Shown here one piece after another: positions 1 to 21,790 of a stretch of DNA of 64,000 nucleotides. Every line of letters begins with the position of its first letter. Position 1 is the stretch's first letter. The DNA comes from Neocallimastix lanati (nom. inval.) (Eukaryota; Neocallimastigomycota; Neocallimastigomycetes; Neocallimastigales; Neocallimastigaceae): NCBI GenBank assembly GCA_016946835.1, contig JACVTC010000020.1:1462501-1526500 (forward strand), written 5' to 3'. The position numbers and the translations under genes are program-made. The notes beneath the pieces were generated by a model, which searched no databases, was not told the DNA's origin, and saw nothing but the letters and a program-made list of their open reading frames with translations.

Positions 1-30
1 CATTAACTATTTTAAATTGATTTTTAGAAA

Positions 31-430
31 TTAGAAAATCTTTATTCCTATTTTAAGGTTGATATAGACTATGGTTCCATCAGGACTATGTCCATTTCTA
101 TTATTAATAGGATTTCCTACAATGCCATGACTAAGATCAAAACTATGTTCATAACCATGTCCATTTTGAAGTGATAGAAGTGAAGGAGTAGATATAGAAT
201 TAAAAATAGTAAATAATAGATTATGTAGAAATTGATTTAGAAGGTTAAGAAGTTGTTGTAGTAGTAGTAGTCATACTTTTTTTTTTTTTTTTTAATTTTT
301 GTATTCTCTGTTGAAATATTATTATTACTATTACTATTATTATTATTATTATTAGTAGATGTCGTAGTAATAGTAATAGTAGAATTATTATTACTATTAT
401 TATTATTAGTGGAGATAGTAGTAGTAGTAA

Positions 431-482
<52 letters not shown>

Positions 483-527
483 GATATTATTATTATTATT
501 GATATTACTACCATTATTATTATTATT
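31..527 (-). other. Coding-like sequence downstream of the DUF2433 gene stop
   Basis: After the TAG at 528-530 the same frame stays open to a TAA at 237-239 and still reads as Asn/Ser/Thr-rich. A second frame, open from about 270 to a TAA at 31-33, reads as non-repetitive protein, including SLQNGHGYEHSFDLSHGIVG and NNRNGHSPDGTIVYI. I found no splice acceptor that joins it in frame to the preceding exon. It could be a lost C-terminal exon, the product of a nonsense or frameshift change, a homopolymer assembly error (a run of T lies at 277-293), or an exon of another gene entering from the left edge. Confidence 0.45.
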
Positions 528-9504
<8,977 letters not shown>

Positions 9505-10790
9505 TTTTTAAATTATTAATTTTAATAATTTATCTTTTTTAAAAATGGAAATAGTATATATTATTAATATATACTATTTATACAATATAATGCTTTCCTA
9601 GGTATATTTTTATTGTGTTTTATTTTATTTTACTTTATTTTTTGTACTGATTTAAAACCTTATAGAAATTGAACAAAGAAAGATATATAGAGAATATACA
9701 ATTATTTAAATATAACAAATTGATAATTTAGTTAATTTTTTTGACATTTATTTAAAATATATTTCAATAATAAAACAATAAGAATATTTTATTTTATTTT
9801 TCTTTATTCTATTGTATTATAATTACTTTAACAATGTTTATATAGATAGATAGATAGATATAGATATAGATTTATAATTATTAATATATATATTTATAAT
9901 CAATAACTAATATAAATAATAATTAATAAATATTTTTTTAAGTACTTTCTGTAACTTTTTAAACTCTATGGAATATTTAATATTCATATAAACTATATTA
10001 ACCTTTATTTTTTTTTTTTTTTAAAGAAAAAAAAAATACTCTAATACTTTTATTTATAACTTTTACTCTGTACAAAAAATAAAATTATTATGTCTTTCTT
10101 ATAATTAATTATTATATAATATATTAATATAGAAGCATTTTAACTTTTTCTTTTTTATTATTATCAAAACTATTATTATACTAATTTGTAAAAATAATTT
10201 ATTTAGTTCAGAATATATTGAAAGAAGCTTAATACTTCTAGATTATATAATTGAAATTAAAATATACAATTTCTATATTATATTAGAATAAAACAACTGA
10301 TACACTTTCCAGTATTTAAAATATATTTACTATTCAATTAAAATATATATATATTGTTAATATATATTTTATAATTTTTATTGTTATGTTAATTTATTAT
10401 GTACTTTATTTCAATTCATTAAAAGTATTATAAATATAATATATATCCTAATTTTTTAATGATATTTAAATATTATATAAACTTTTTAAATAAAATTAAA
10501 TAGAAATTTTCTGTAATATGGATAAATAAATGCAATAATATGATTTACAATTTAAATATAATTCCTCTTTTATATTTATTAATGATTGTTTAATTAAATA
10601 GATATTATAAAATAAAAATAAATATTTATGAAATTTTGCTTATTTAAATAACTATATAATTTTTTGATTTCTTGTTTTTTATTTTATTATTTTTTGACTT
10701 TTTAATTTCTTACTGTATGCATTATTCTTATTATATATAAGGTGTTTCTTAAATGTACATAAATTTAATTTTAGGTATATATATTTTTTT

Positions 10791-10798
10791 GCTTCTTT

Positions 10799-10847
<49 letters not shown>
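10791..10847. repeat. Poly(T)-poly(A) self-complementary tract
   Basis: A T tract runs directly into a long A tract (about 39 A). Similar T(n)A(n) junctions occur near 11008-11042, 17414-17463, 18019-18046, 19371-19417, 21485-21517 and 30127-30162. They could fold as hairpins, or act as promoter or terminator-like elements or nucleosome-excluding tracts; the sequence alone does not decide. Confidence 0.6.
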
Positions 10848-10849
<2 letters not shown>

Positions 10850-12827
10850 TGTTTTTATTCCTGATAAAAGGTAATATTCACCAGCGAAATGATAATTCTT
10901 TATACTATTTATTTATATATATGGTTATATTTTGTATAAAGTTTGTATAATAAAAGATTCTTATTTCAATTTTTTTATTTTATTTTGTTTTTTTGCTTAT
11001 TTTTCTGTACTTTTTTTTTTTTTTCTAAAAAAAAAAAAAAAAATACGAAAAATAAGCAATATATAGTCAAATCGAACTAGGAATAATATGTATAATTTTT
11101 TTTAATTGTCTAATTATTTAATAATATACATATATATTATATATTTTTATGTAATTTTACTTTCTCAAAATTAAATTTTAATTTTTATATAATTTCTGGT
11201 ATTAAAAAGTGTTATAAATAAAATGTTTAGTTATTGAAAATATTTTTATTTATTTTATTTCCAAACCATTTTATAATATATTAAAATTATTTTATAAAAA
11301 CAAAATAAAATAAATTAATAATAATAATAATAATAATATAATATAACAAATAAAAAAAAAAAGATTTAATATTTTTATTCACTAATTTAAATTATGAATA
11401 AAAACAAAATTAATTATAAACCTTTTTTTTTTTAATTTCTTTTACAATTAATATAAATATTATTTTTTCTGAATAAATAGTAGGATACTTATAATTTCTT
11501 ATAATATATATTATAATAAAATAAAATAAAATAAAATAAAATAAAGAAATAAAAGATTACTATCTATAAATTTAAAAAATTTTCTCAATTCAATCTTTTT
11601 TTCTTTTTTTTTTTTTGTTTAGAATAGTTTTAAAGAAAAATGAAAAGATTAATGGTAAAAATATTCATTAATTTAATTATTTTTAGGTATAATTAATTAC
11701 AATATATGAAATAGATTAATAATATAAATAGAAATAATATAATCCAAATAAAAATATAAATAATATAATGGAAATTAGATATGAAATATTAAAAAAAAAT
11801 GTTAACATAATAAATAAATAAATATTAATAAAGAATTAATAATAAATAATAAATAATAAATAAATAATGAATAATATATAAATAATTAAATAATAAATAA
11901 TTAAATAATAAATAATAAATAATAAATTATAAATAATTTATAAAAAAAATATTAATTATTTTATTAATAAAATTTTATTATTATTATTAATAAATTAATA
12001 ATTTGAAAAAAAAAAAAAAAAAAGGTTATTTAAAGTATAAAGGAAATAAGGCTTATATATGGTTATCCTAAATTGTAATAACCATAAATAAACCATAAAT
12101 AAAATAAAAATGAAAGAAAGGTATAATTAATAAATTACACTATACGGTTTTAATATTAATAGTATATTTAATCATATATTGAATTATATTATTTATATAT
12201 TATATAGCCCAACTATTTTTTTTTTTTTATAAAAATTCTTTTCTTTTTACATAATTCGTTTTTATTAAAAATACATACATTAAATTTTTTTTTCTATATT
12301 AATTTTATAATTAAATATTTAAATATAATAATCCTAATTAGATTACTATTAATAAAAATAATATATTAAGTATGTAATAAAGAATAATTTATGTTTATTT
12401 ATATTTTACATTTTAATTACTACATATTAATAAGTTATATCAATATATTGGTGATATAAATTGTATTATAATCAATTTTATTATAGTCAATAAAGTTTAA
12501 TAAATATTTAAGTTATTAAAAATCTTTAATAAAAAAGATTTCAATAATAAATATTAAAATATTCCATAAAAAACTATTTATAATTTATTGATTATATTCA
12601 TATAATAAGATAATATATTATTTATATTTTTATTCAGTTATTTCTAATATGATCTTTTAATAATAATTCATGCTTATAACTTTTTATTAGTAATATTTCA
12701 AAATAATAAATAATTATCATATTTATTACATATAAACATTTTGCCAATGTAATTTCTTATTTTTATATATTTATATATATATATAAAAGATATATTTTAA
12801 TATATATAAATTTCCAGATGGTTTTTT

Positions 12828-12850
12828 AATCACTCCTATTTAGAGTGATT
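12828..12850. repeat. Small perfect hairpin in the desert
   Basis: AATCACTC (12828-12835), a seven-base loop, then GAGTGATT (12843-12850). It is one of the few mixed-composition palindromes in the desert, and no gene is attached to it. Confidence 0.4.
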
Positions 12851-15800
12851 ACTCTTAAGTTTTAATAAGGTTTGTATATTTGTATCTTTATTTTTTTCTT
12901 GTCTTAATTGCTTATCTTTTTTATTTTTATTTATTAAAAAAAGAAATATTAATAAAAAAAATTTTTTATTATTTTAATGAATATCCTAGTTTCTACACTA
13001 AATGACCTTTCTTACTTGCAAAACATGCAATAACCGAAATAATTTATTATTTAATTTTTCGTTTTTATGATTGATTACTTACAATTTTTTATTTTATTTA
13101 TATTTTAAATATTACCAAGGTATAACTACACTTTAAAAAAAAAAAAAACAATAAATATGTAATTAGAACCAATTTAAAAAAAAATATTAACTTTTTTTTA
13201 ATAAAAATCTAAGAAAAAAAATTTTTTTTTTTTTTTTGAATTTTCTTTTTTTTTTATTTTATTAATATTTTTTGATATAATACATAAAATATTAAAATTA
13301 CAAATAGATTGTATTTAAAATATTATTTTTAATATTTACCATAATATATATATATATTTAATATATCGTTTATATATATATATATATATTTTTTTTTTAT
13401 TTTTTTTTTTTACTTTTTTTGATTGATCTTATACACCATTCTTTTATATATATTTAATAGATCATCTTTTTTGTTCTATATTATTAATAAACTTTTTTTT
13501 TTCTTTCTTATTCTTTTTTCAAAAATTGAAATAACGATAATTTTTATATTCAGACTTATAAATATTATAGATTCTACCTTATTATAAACAATTTTTTATA
13601 TACCAACTCAAATATATTGTAATAAATTATTTATTAATTGCATATATTTTATTTCTTCTTATGATTTTAATATATTTATTTATTTAATATTTATTATTAT
13701 TTATTTATTTATTTATTATATAGAACTAAGAAATATATAATTAATATATATTTTAAGTCAATTTATTGTATATTCCTTTTAATCTTTTATATTTTTTTTC
13801 TATTTCTATATAAATATATAATAATAAGGAGAGAAAAAAATTATTTTCTCATTTTATTATTTATTAAAAGAAAAAATACCTTTTTTATTAACTTAAAAAT
13901 CTAACCTTTTAATATGATCAGATATATATATGGAAAAATATCAAGAGAAATGAAATAATATGAAGTACTTTATAATATAATATATTTAAATATAAATTAA
14001 ATATATTACATTAATTCAGAAAGCAATACAATTATAATATATGCAAAACCATAAATCTCAATTCTTCCATATTTCTTTTATACTAATATATCAAATATAT
14101 TATATACATATTTATCTTTTTTCTTTCAAAAAAATTATTATATTAACAATTTTAATTATTTTTTTTCAATTTAATATATTAATACTATATATACAATAGA
14201 ATTTAATATGGGAAAAAGAGAATAAGCTTTTTATACTTTAATTTATTATATATATTAAGATAAATATATAATATATATAACATCAATATACACTATTTTC
14301 AATTAAAGCTAGGCTAATTAAAAAATAAACTTTTTTCATTAATTAAATGTATTTAAAGGGTTAGATTAATGTAGTACAAAGTTTAATATAATGAAACAAT
14401 ATATTTATCCGGTAAATTTTTATTTTTTTAAATTTTTATAAATATTTATTGAGATGTAATACACAAAAGCCTAATAAATGAGTAGTTTTAAATATTAAAC
14501 TATGGTTGTAAAGTACTTTAAAAAATTAAAATAAAAATAAAATAATATAATAAAAAACTTATAAATTAAATAAATGGAAAGAAATAATTAAAAATAAAAA
14601 AATAAAACAATAAAAATAAAAATTAACTATAAATTATAATATCTAAATTTAATTTTTATCAAGATAATATTAATTTTACTATTTTATTTTAATAATTTAT
14701 TTTCATTATATTTATTATATTATATTATATTAAGATATATTTAATATTACTCTGTATGACAATATATATAAAAATTTTTATCAACTATATATTGCATATT
14801 AATTAATAATATATTATAATATATATACAAAGTATATATATATTGTTTACATTCATGTATTTTATTTATTTATTTTTAAATATTTTTTTTATATGATACT
14901 TATTAAATACTATATTACCATTGAAAGTGAAAGTTTCCATTCAATAAGATTGGTATGTTAACTTTGAATATATGGAATAAATATATTAAATATATATAAT
15001 CAATTGATTTACCAATTTTTTTATTTTATTTTTTATTTTATTTTACTACATTTTATTTGTACAATTTAAAATTTTGGAAATAGAGATATTATTCATTATT
15101 GAATATTCTAATAAATATATTAAAATATATTATAAAATATAAGAATATATATGAAATTATATTTACCAATTTAATTTTTGAAGTAAATTAATAATTCTAA
15201 ATTAGAAATAAAAGGAATGGATGATGTGTTTTTAAAAAAAGAAATTAAAAAAAAAAAAAAAAAAAATATTAATAATAGATTAAATTTTAAAAAAATTAAA
15301 TAAATGAAAAGTATTTAAAATATAAATAAATATGTAAATATATAAGTAAATATATAAGTAAATAAAAATATAATATAGTATGAACTAATAAAAGGCGAAA
15401 TAAATTTATGAACAAATAAATTAGATTGGTTTATTAACATAATTCTCAAAATTCTGGCTAAGAATAATTGGTATTAGTAATTATTTTGTTGTTGTTTCAA
15501 AAAGATAAAAAAAAAAAGTGCAAGTACGAAGTGGTCAGTTATTGCCTTTTATAAAAGGAATACATAAGTATAAATGATATGAAGAACTAATAAAACTTTT
15601 ATATTAATAAAAGAAAAAATATATATGAAAAATTCCATTTAATTATATAATCATTATAATCTATCATGCTTTATTTATTTATTTATTTATTTATTTACTT
15701 TTATAATTTTATTTAAAATACTTTTATTTAAAAAAACTAAAGTAAAATTATTTATATAAAAAAAGATTTAATAATTAAAAACCTGTTTTTTTTTTAAAAA

Positions 15801-16261
15801 AAAAAAAATTCAATAATATAATTGTAACGTAACCATTCAATAAATAAAAACAAATGAATGAATAAATAAAAAATAATATAAATATAAAATTATATACAAA
15901 TATAATTAAATATATAAAATAATATTTTTTTTTTAAAAAAAAAAATAAATAAATAAATAAAAAATTAGAAATAAAAACAATTTTAATTAATAAAAATTTT
16001 AAAATTTTATTTTATTTTATTTTATTTTATTTTATTTTATTTACATTAAATGGTGAACTTTTAAAAAATTAAAGTAATATTTTATATTATAATAATAAAT
16101 AATTAATAATAATAAGATTTAATATATACTATTACAGTTTTATTAGCTGTAATTTTAAGAATAATAATAAAGTTAATCAACATAAATTGGCTAATCAAAT
16201 AATAACAAAAAATAAAATAAAATAAAAAAAAAGAAAGTAAAATAAAATAAAAAATAAAATA

Positions 16262-16955
16262 AAATAAAATAAAATAAAATAAAATAAAATAAAATAAAAT
16301 AAAATAAATAGTTGAAATATAAATATAAAGTACAGATTGAATAAAATAAAATAAAATAAAATAAAATAAAATAAAATAAAATAAAATAAAATAAAATAAA
16401 ATAAAATAAAATAAAATAAAATAAAATAAATAGTTGAAATATAAATATAAAGTACAGATTGAATAAAATAAAATAAAATAAAATAAAATAAAATAAATAG
16501 TTGAAATATAAATATAAAGTACAGATTGAATAAAATAAAATAAAATAAAATAAAATAAAATAAAATAAAATAAAATAAAATAAAATAAAATAAAATAAAA
16601 TAAAATAAAATAAAATAAAATAAATAGTTGAAATATAAATATAAAGTACAGATTGAATAAAATAAAATAAAATAAAATAAAATAAAATAAATAGTTGAAA
16701 TATAAATATAAAGTACAGATTGAATAAAATAAAATAAAATAAAATAAAATAAAATAAAATAAAATAAAATAAAATAAATAGTTGAAATATAAATATAAAG
16801 TACAGATTGAATAAAATAAAATAAAATAAAATAAAATAAAATAAAATAAAATAAATAGTTGAAATATAAATATAAAGTACAGATTGAATAAAATAAAATA
16901 AAATAAAATAAAATAAAATAAAATAAAATAAAATAAAATAAAATAAAATAAAATA
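16262..16955. repeat. Compound (TAAAA)n satellite with seven copies of a ~35 bp unit
   Basis: Pentanucleotide TAAAA/AAAAT arrays are interrupted by seven near-identical units. Each starts TAGTTGAAATATAAATATAA and ends AGTACAGATTGAATA. Copies begin near 16309, 16431, 16499, 16625, 16688, 16778 and 16857. The pentamer runs between units differ in length, so it is a higher-order repeat with variable spacing. The minus-strand open frame across it (Phe/Tyr/Leu/Ile only) is an artefact of the repeat. Confidence 0.9.
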
Positions 16956-17878
16956 ATAAATTTTTTTCTTTTAAAAAAACCAAAACAAAAACAAAAACCG
17001 AAACCAAAACCAAAAAAAAAAAAACAATTAAAATAATTTTCATTTTAATAAACATATTTATTTATATGTAGGTGAATAGAATTAAATAAATTATATAAAA
17101 ATATTTAAAAAATAACAAAGGTTTTTTTTTTGTTTTTTTTTTAATTGGTAAAAAATCATAAAATGGGAATATAAATATATATATATATATATTTTTTTTA
17201 AAATGTTTTATTAATATATTTTAAATATATATGTATGTACAAGGAAATTATTTAATAATTAATATTTTTTTTTTATTTTTTTATTTATTATAAAATAATA
17301 ATAGATGATGACTAATTAATTATTTTCTAGAAAAATTCAGTAAAATATATATATTATATTTATATAGATTATGATATTTATTTTTAAATAATATACTATT
17401 TTTCATTTATATTAGGTTTATTTTTTTTTTTTTTTTATTTTTTTTTTAAAAAAAAAAAAAAAAGATTAGTGATAAAAATAATAATATATATTTTACAATA
17501 AATTAAAATATTAAAAAATCTTAATATTTTAAAAATTAAAAAAATAAAAAAAAAAAATCTTTTAAATTTTTACTATGTATTTATATAAATTGTTATTCCT
17601 GCTATTAATATTTCAGAAAATGAAATATCAGGAAAAAAAATGAACTGAGTTATAAGTCAGAATTAATTAAAAGTGTTTTATTTGTATAATTTAATTTTGA
17701 AATATTATTTAATTGGCTTACTTTGATAACACTATTTATTTTAATTATTATAAATATTATTTTTATAATTATAAATATTATTATTATTAAATATTTATAT
17801 ATATTTAGATTATAGTATTGATAGTAATAGTAGATAAAAAATATAATTATTATTTTATTTAAAAAATGGTTAAACCAT

Positions 17879-17935
<57 letters not shown>

Positions 17936-18660
17936 TGGTAATGAAAAAGAAAAGAAATGGATTTTTTATTACTAAAATTTAAATTTAATTTTTTTAATTT
18001 TTTAAAACTATTTTACATAGTTTTTTTTTTTTTTTAAAAAAAAAAATTCTCTTGTTTTTATTATTTATTTTTAAGTAAACTCTTATTATTATTTATTTAT
18101 TATTTATTTATTTATTATTTATTTATTTATTATTTATTTATTTATTATTTTTTTATCAACCTTTTTAATATATTTTAATTGCTTTTCTTTTTTTAAATTG
18201 CTCTATTAATATTTAAATTGTTATTATTATTTTTTTTTATATTCTTTAGATATTAATATTTTAATTATTATTATTATTTTTATTATTTTTATATTCTTTA
18301 AAAATGAACTTTTATTTTTTAAATTACTGTAACCCATTTATTATATTTTTTATTTTTTTTATTTATTTTTTTTTTAGAAATTTTCATATATATTTTTAAA
18401 TATATTAATTTATTATATTAGATTGTATAAAGCAATTAAAATTTAATATATATTACATATTTAGAAAACTTTAAATTGAATTTTACCGAATTTGATGTAT
18501 ACAAAAACGGAAAAATAGTTTATAAATAATTTAATAAATTAAGAATAAATCTATAAATAAATAAATATATTAATTAATAGATTAATAATTTAATAAATAA
18601 ATGAATATATAAATAAATATAAGAATTAATAGATTAATAAATAAATTAATATAAGAATTA
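16956..18660. other. AT-rich gene-free region with long poly(T)
   Basis: No coding signal seen. It holds a 48-base poly(T) at about 17881-17928, a short TATTTATTTAT array at about 18090-18150, and T(n)A(n) tracts. Confidence 0.55.
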
Positions 18661-18674
18661 ATAGATTAATTAAT

Positions 18675-18681
18675 TAATTAA

Positions 18682-18765
<84 letters not shown>

Positions 18766-18855
18766 AAAATAATAAATAAATAAATAGATAAATAAATAAA
18801 TAATAAAATAATAAATAAATAAATAGATAAATAAATAAATAATAAAATAATAAAT
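18675..18855. repeat. (AAAT)n tetranucleotide array
   Basis: Uninterrupted AAAT/AATA tetramers to about 18762, then longer units of AAATAAATAGATAAAT mixed with AATAAAATAAT. Both open frames on the minus strand encode only I, Y, F and L and are not genes. Confidence 0.85.
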
Positions 18856-19779
18856 AGCAATTTTTATTAATAGTTGCAATATATAAGTTTTTTCTATATA
18901 ATTAATTATTAATAATTGATTATAATGATACATATCATATTGTTATGATGATACTTTTTTATAATAAAATTATTATTTTCTTTTTTAATTCTGTATTATT
19001 TATTTATTTTTTTTATGATTATTAAAATATATATATTTATTTTTTAATTTTCAATTATGAACTCGTTAAAAATAGTAAAATATAATATTATTGAAACTTT
19101 GAAAAATAGTTCGGAACTCCGGTAAAATAGGTAATGAATAAAATAAATGATGATAATATTAATATAAAGATTTTTTTTATTTATTGTAATAGCGAAAAGA
19201 TTGGTTTAATAATAAATAATAATAGTAATTAATAATTAATAATTAAAAAAATAATAATAATATAAATAATAAAAATAATAGATTGGTTTAATAATAGTTA
19301 AATTAGTATTAAAGATTAGTTTATTAATAATAATAATAATATTATTAATAATAATTTATTTATTTTTAATATCTTTTTTTTTTTTTTTTTTTTTTCTTAA
19401 AAAAAAAAAAAAAAAACCTAGAATAAAAAATTAAATCGAACTTTAAATGTAAATTATTTAAATTTTTATAAAAAAAAGTAAAAAAACTCGTATATAGTAA
19501 ATTTTCAGAAATGTAATTATTTATGATTTATTATTTATTTTTAAATAAGAAAAACAAAAAAAAAAAATTTTTCATTTAAAAGAGCTTTATAAAATAAATA
19601 AAAAAATTTTTAATACTATTATATTTCATATTTCTTATATATAAAAATAAAAAAATTTATAAGTATTAAATATATTTCATTTGAAATGTATTATTAATAA
19701 TAAATCCATTTATTTAATAATATTAATAAAATTTTTAGACTATTTTAAAAATGTTTTTCTAATATATTGATTTGGGTAT
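18856..19779. other. AT-rich gene-free region
   Basis: Mixed AT sequence with a T(n)A(n) tract at about 19371-19417. No coding or RNA feature recognised. Confidence 0.5.
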
Positions 19780-20336
19780 TATTTATTATTTATTATTTAT
19801 TATTTATTATTTATTATTTAATATTTAATATTTAATATTTATTATTTATTATTTATTATTTATTATTCAATTTATTTATTATTTATTATTTATTATTTAT
19901 TGTTCATTGTTTATTATTTATTATTCAATTATTTCAATTATTTCAATTATTTATTATTTATTATTTATTATTTATTGTTTATTGTTTATTATTTATTATT
20001 CAATTATTTCAATTATTATTTATTATTTATTATTTATTATTTATTATTTATTATTTATTATTTATTGTTTATTATTTATTATTTATTATTCAATTATTTC
20101 AATTATTATTTATTATTTATTATTTATTATTTATTATTTATTATTAATTATTTATTATTTATTATTTAAATTTTATTATTTATTATTTATTATTTATTAT
20201 TGATTATTGATTATTGATTATTGATTATTCAATTATTTATTATTTATTATTTATTATTTATTATTTATTATTTATTATTTATTATTCAATTATTTAATTA
20301 TTTATTATTTATTATTTATTTAATATTTATAATTTA
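19780..20336 (+). repeat. Heptanucleotide (TATTATT)n array
   Basis: A tandem 7-mer TATTATT with interspersed CAATTATTT and TGATTAT variants. The open frames over it encode only I, Y, L, F, N and S and are repeat artefacts. It is oriented opposite to the array at 20651-21260. Confidence 0.85.
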
Positions 20337-20343
20337 TTTTTTA

Positions 20344-20375
20344 TTTTTCAAAAAAAAAATTTTTTTTTGAAAAAA
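20344..20375. repeat. Palindrome at the end of the left heptamer array
   Basis: TTTTTC followed by ten A, then nine T and GAAAAA: a near-perfect palindrome of about 32 bases. It lies in the spacer between the two inverted heptamer arrays, next to the left one. Confidence 0.7.
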
Positions 20376-20650
20376 TTATATCTCTTTATCTGTAAATTTT
20401 ATATTAATTTAATCTTTTTTTTTTTTTTTTTAATATTACTTTTTGATTATATTTCATATATATATTGGATGTTTAAATTTTATTTTATTGTATTTAATAA
20501 AGTATGAATGGATATATTATATATTATAATAAATTAGATTATATGATATTGTTTGTAGATACATTTTTAAAAATGATGTTCATATTTATTATGGAAAACT
20601 TTAATATTAATTTAAGAAAATTTTTTTTTATAAATAAAAAAAAAAACTAA
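20376..20650. other. Unique spacer between inverted heptamer arrays
   Basis: About 275 bases of non-repetitive AT-rich sequence. No gene is seen. It would form the loop if the flanking arrays paired. Confidence 0.5.
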
Positions 20651-21260
20651 ATTAATAATCAATAAATAATAAATAATAAATAATAATAAAAAATAATAAA
20701 TAATAAATAATAAATAATAAATAATAAATAATAAATAATAAATAATAAATAATAAATAATAAATAATAAATAATAAATAATAAATAATAAATAATAAATA
20801 ATAAATAATAAATAATAAATAATAAATATTAAATAATAAATAATAAATAATAATTAATAATTAATAAATAAATTGAATAATAAATAATAAATAATAAATA
20901 ATAAATAATAAATAATAAATAATAAATAATAAATAATAAATAATAAATAATAAATAATAAATAATAAATATTAAATAATAAATAATAAATAATAATTAAT
21001 AATTAATAAATAAATTGAATAATAAATAATAAATAATAAATAATAAATAATAAATAATAAATAATAAATAATTAATAATAAATAATAAATAATAAATAAT
21101 TAAATAATTGAATAATAAATAATAAATAATAAATAATATATACATAATGATAAATAATAAATAATAATTAAATAATAAATAATAGAATAATAAATAATAA
21201 ATAATAAAAAATAAATAATAAATAATTGAATAATAAATAATAAATAATAAATAATAAATA
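20651..21260 (-). repeat. Heptanucleotide (AATAATA)n array, inverted
   Basis: A tandem AATAATA, the reverse complement of the array at 19780-20336. It contains a higher-order duplication: a block ending AATAATTAATAATTAATAAA then TAAATTGAATAAT occurs at about 20825-20880 and again at about 20966-21022. Confidence 0.85.
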
Positions 21261-21790
21261 AATATATAAATATAAAAATATATAAATATAGTTGTTATTT
21301 TAAATTATATATTACCAGGTTATAGTTAAAACCTCTATAGTAACAGGGGAGAGTGGTCAAATGCCGAATTGGTGTGCCTTAAATTAATATTATAGGCTAT
21401 TTAACATAAGTAAGAGTTACATCACTTAATGAGAATTGTGAAATTTATTGAAGATATCTTTTTATTATTATTATTTTTTTTATTTATTTTTTTTTTTCTT
21501 TAAAAAAAAAAAAAAAAGTACAATAATTAATATAAAATAAAAATAAATATATAAATATAGTACTTTTTTTTTTTTTTTTTTTTTTTTTTATTTGAATTAA
21601 TTTATAATGAAAGAAAGAAAAGTATTATATAAGAAAGTATTTTTGATGAAACAATTTCTTTTTTATTATTATTTTTTTTAAGTAGGAATTTCTAAAAATT
21701 TGAATTTTTTTTATCAAAAAAATTAAAACTTTTATTTTTCTTTTTTCTTTTTTTTTTATTTTTTTATTTTTTTTTTTTTTTTTATTTTAT
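21261..21790. other. Intergenic region with a mixed-composition patch
   Basis: A patch at about 21310-21440 (including AACAGGGGAGAGTGGTCAAA) is clearly less AT-biased than its surroundings. It does not fold as a tRNA by eye and gives no long open frame. The rest is AT-rich with homopolymers. Confidence 0.4.

Larger units (their letters stand above)
9505..16194. other. AT-rich gene-free region
   Basis: Almost only A and T with scattered homopolymers. No open frame of normal amino-acid composition and no tRNA or rRNA-like segment is visible. It lies upstream of the DUF2433 gene start, so that gene's promoter probably sits at the left end, but I recognise no specific element. Confidence 0.6.

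Noticed and set aside
16300-16890. CRISPR-like regular repeat with variable spacers
   Set aside because: The spacers are pentamer microsatellite of varying length, not unique sequences, and the genome is eukaryotic.
16195-17055. 286-codon minus-strand open frame (Phe/Tyr/Leu/Ile)
   Set aside because: The (TAAAA)n satellite with the seven inserted units contains no stop in this frame; there is no protein-like sequence.
18670-18933. Two overlapping small minus-strand open frames
   Set aside because: Tetranucleotide repeat translated in two frames.
19900-20203. Two overlapping plus-strand open frames (Ile/Tyr/Leu)
   Set aside because: Heptanucleotide array; all three frames are open by composition.
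21310-21440. Possible tRNA or 5S-like gene
   Set aside because: No cloverleaf, no B-box-like GGTTCGANNCC and no anticodon arm could be drawn.
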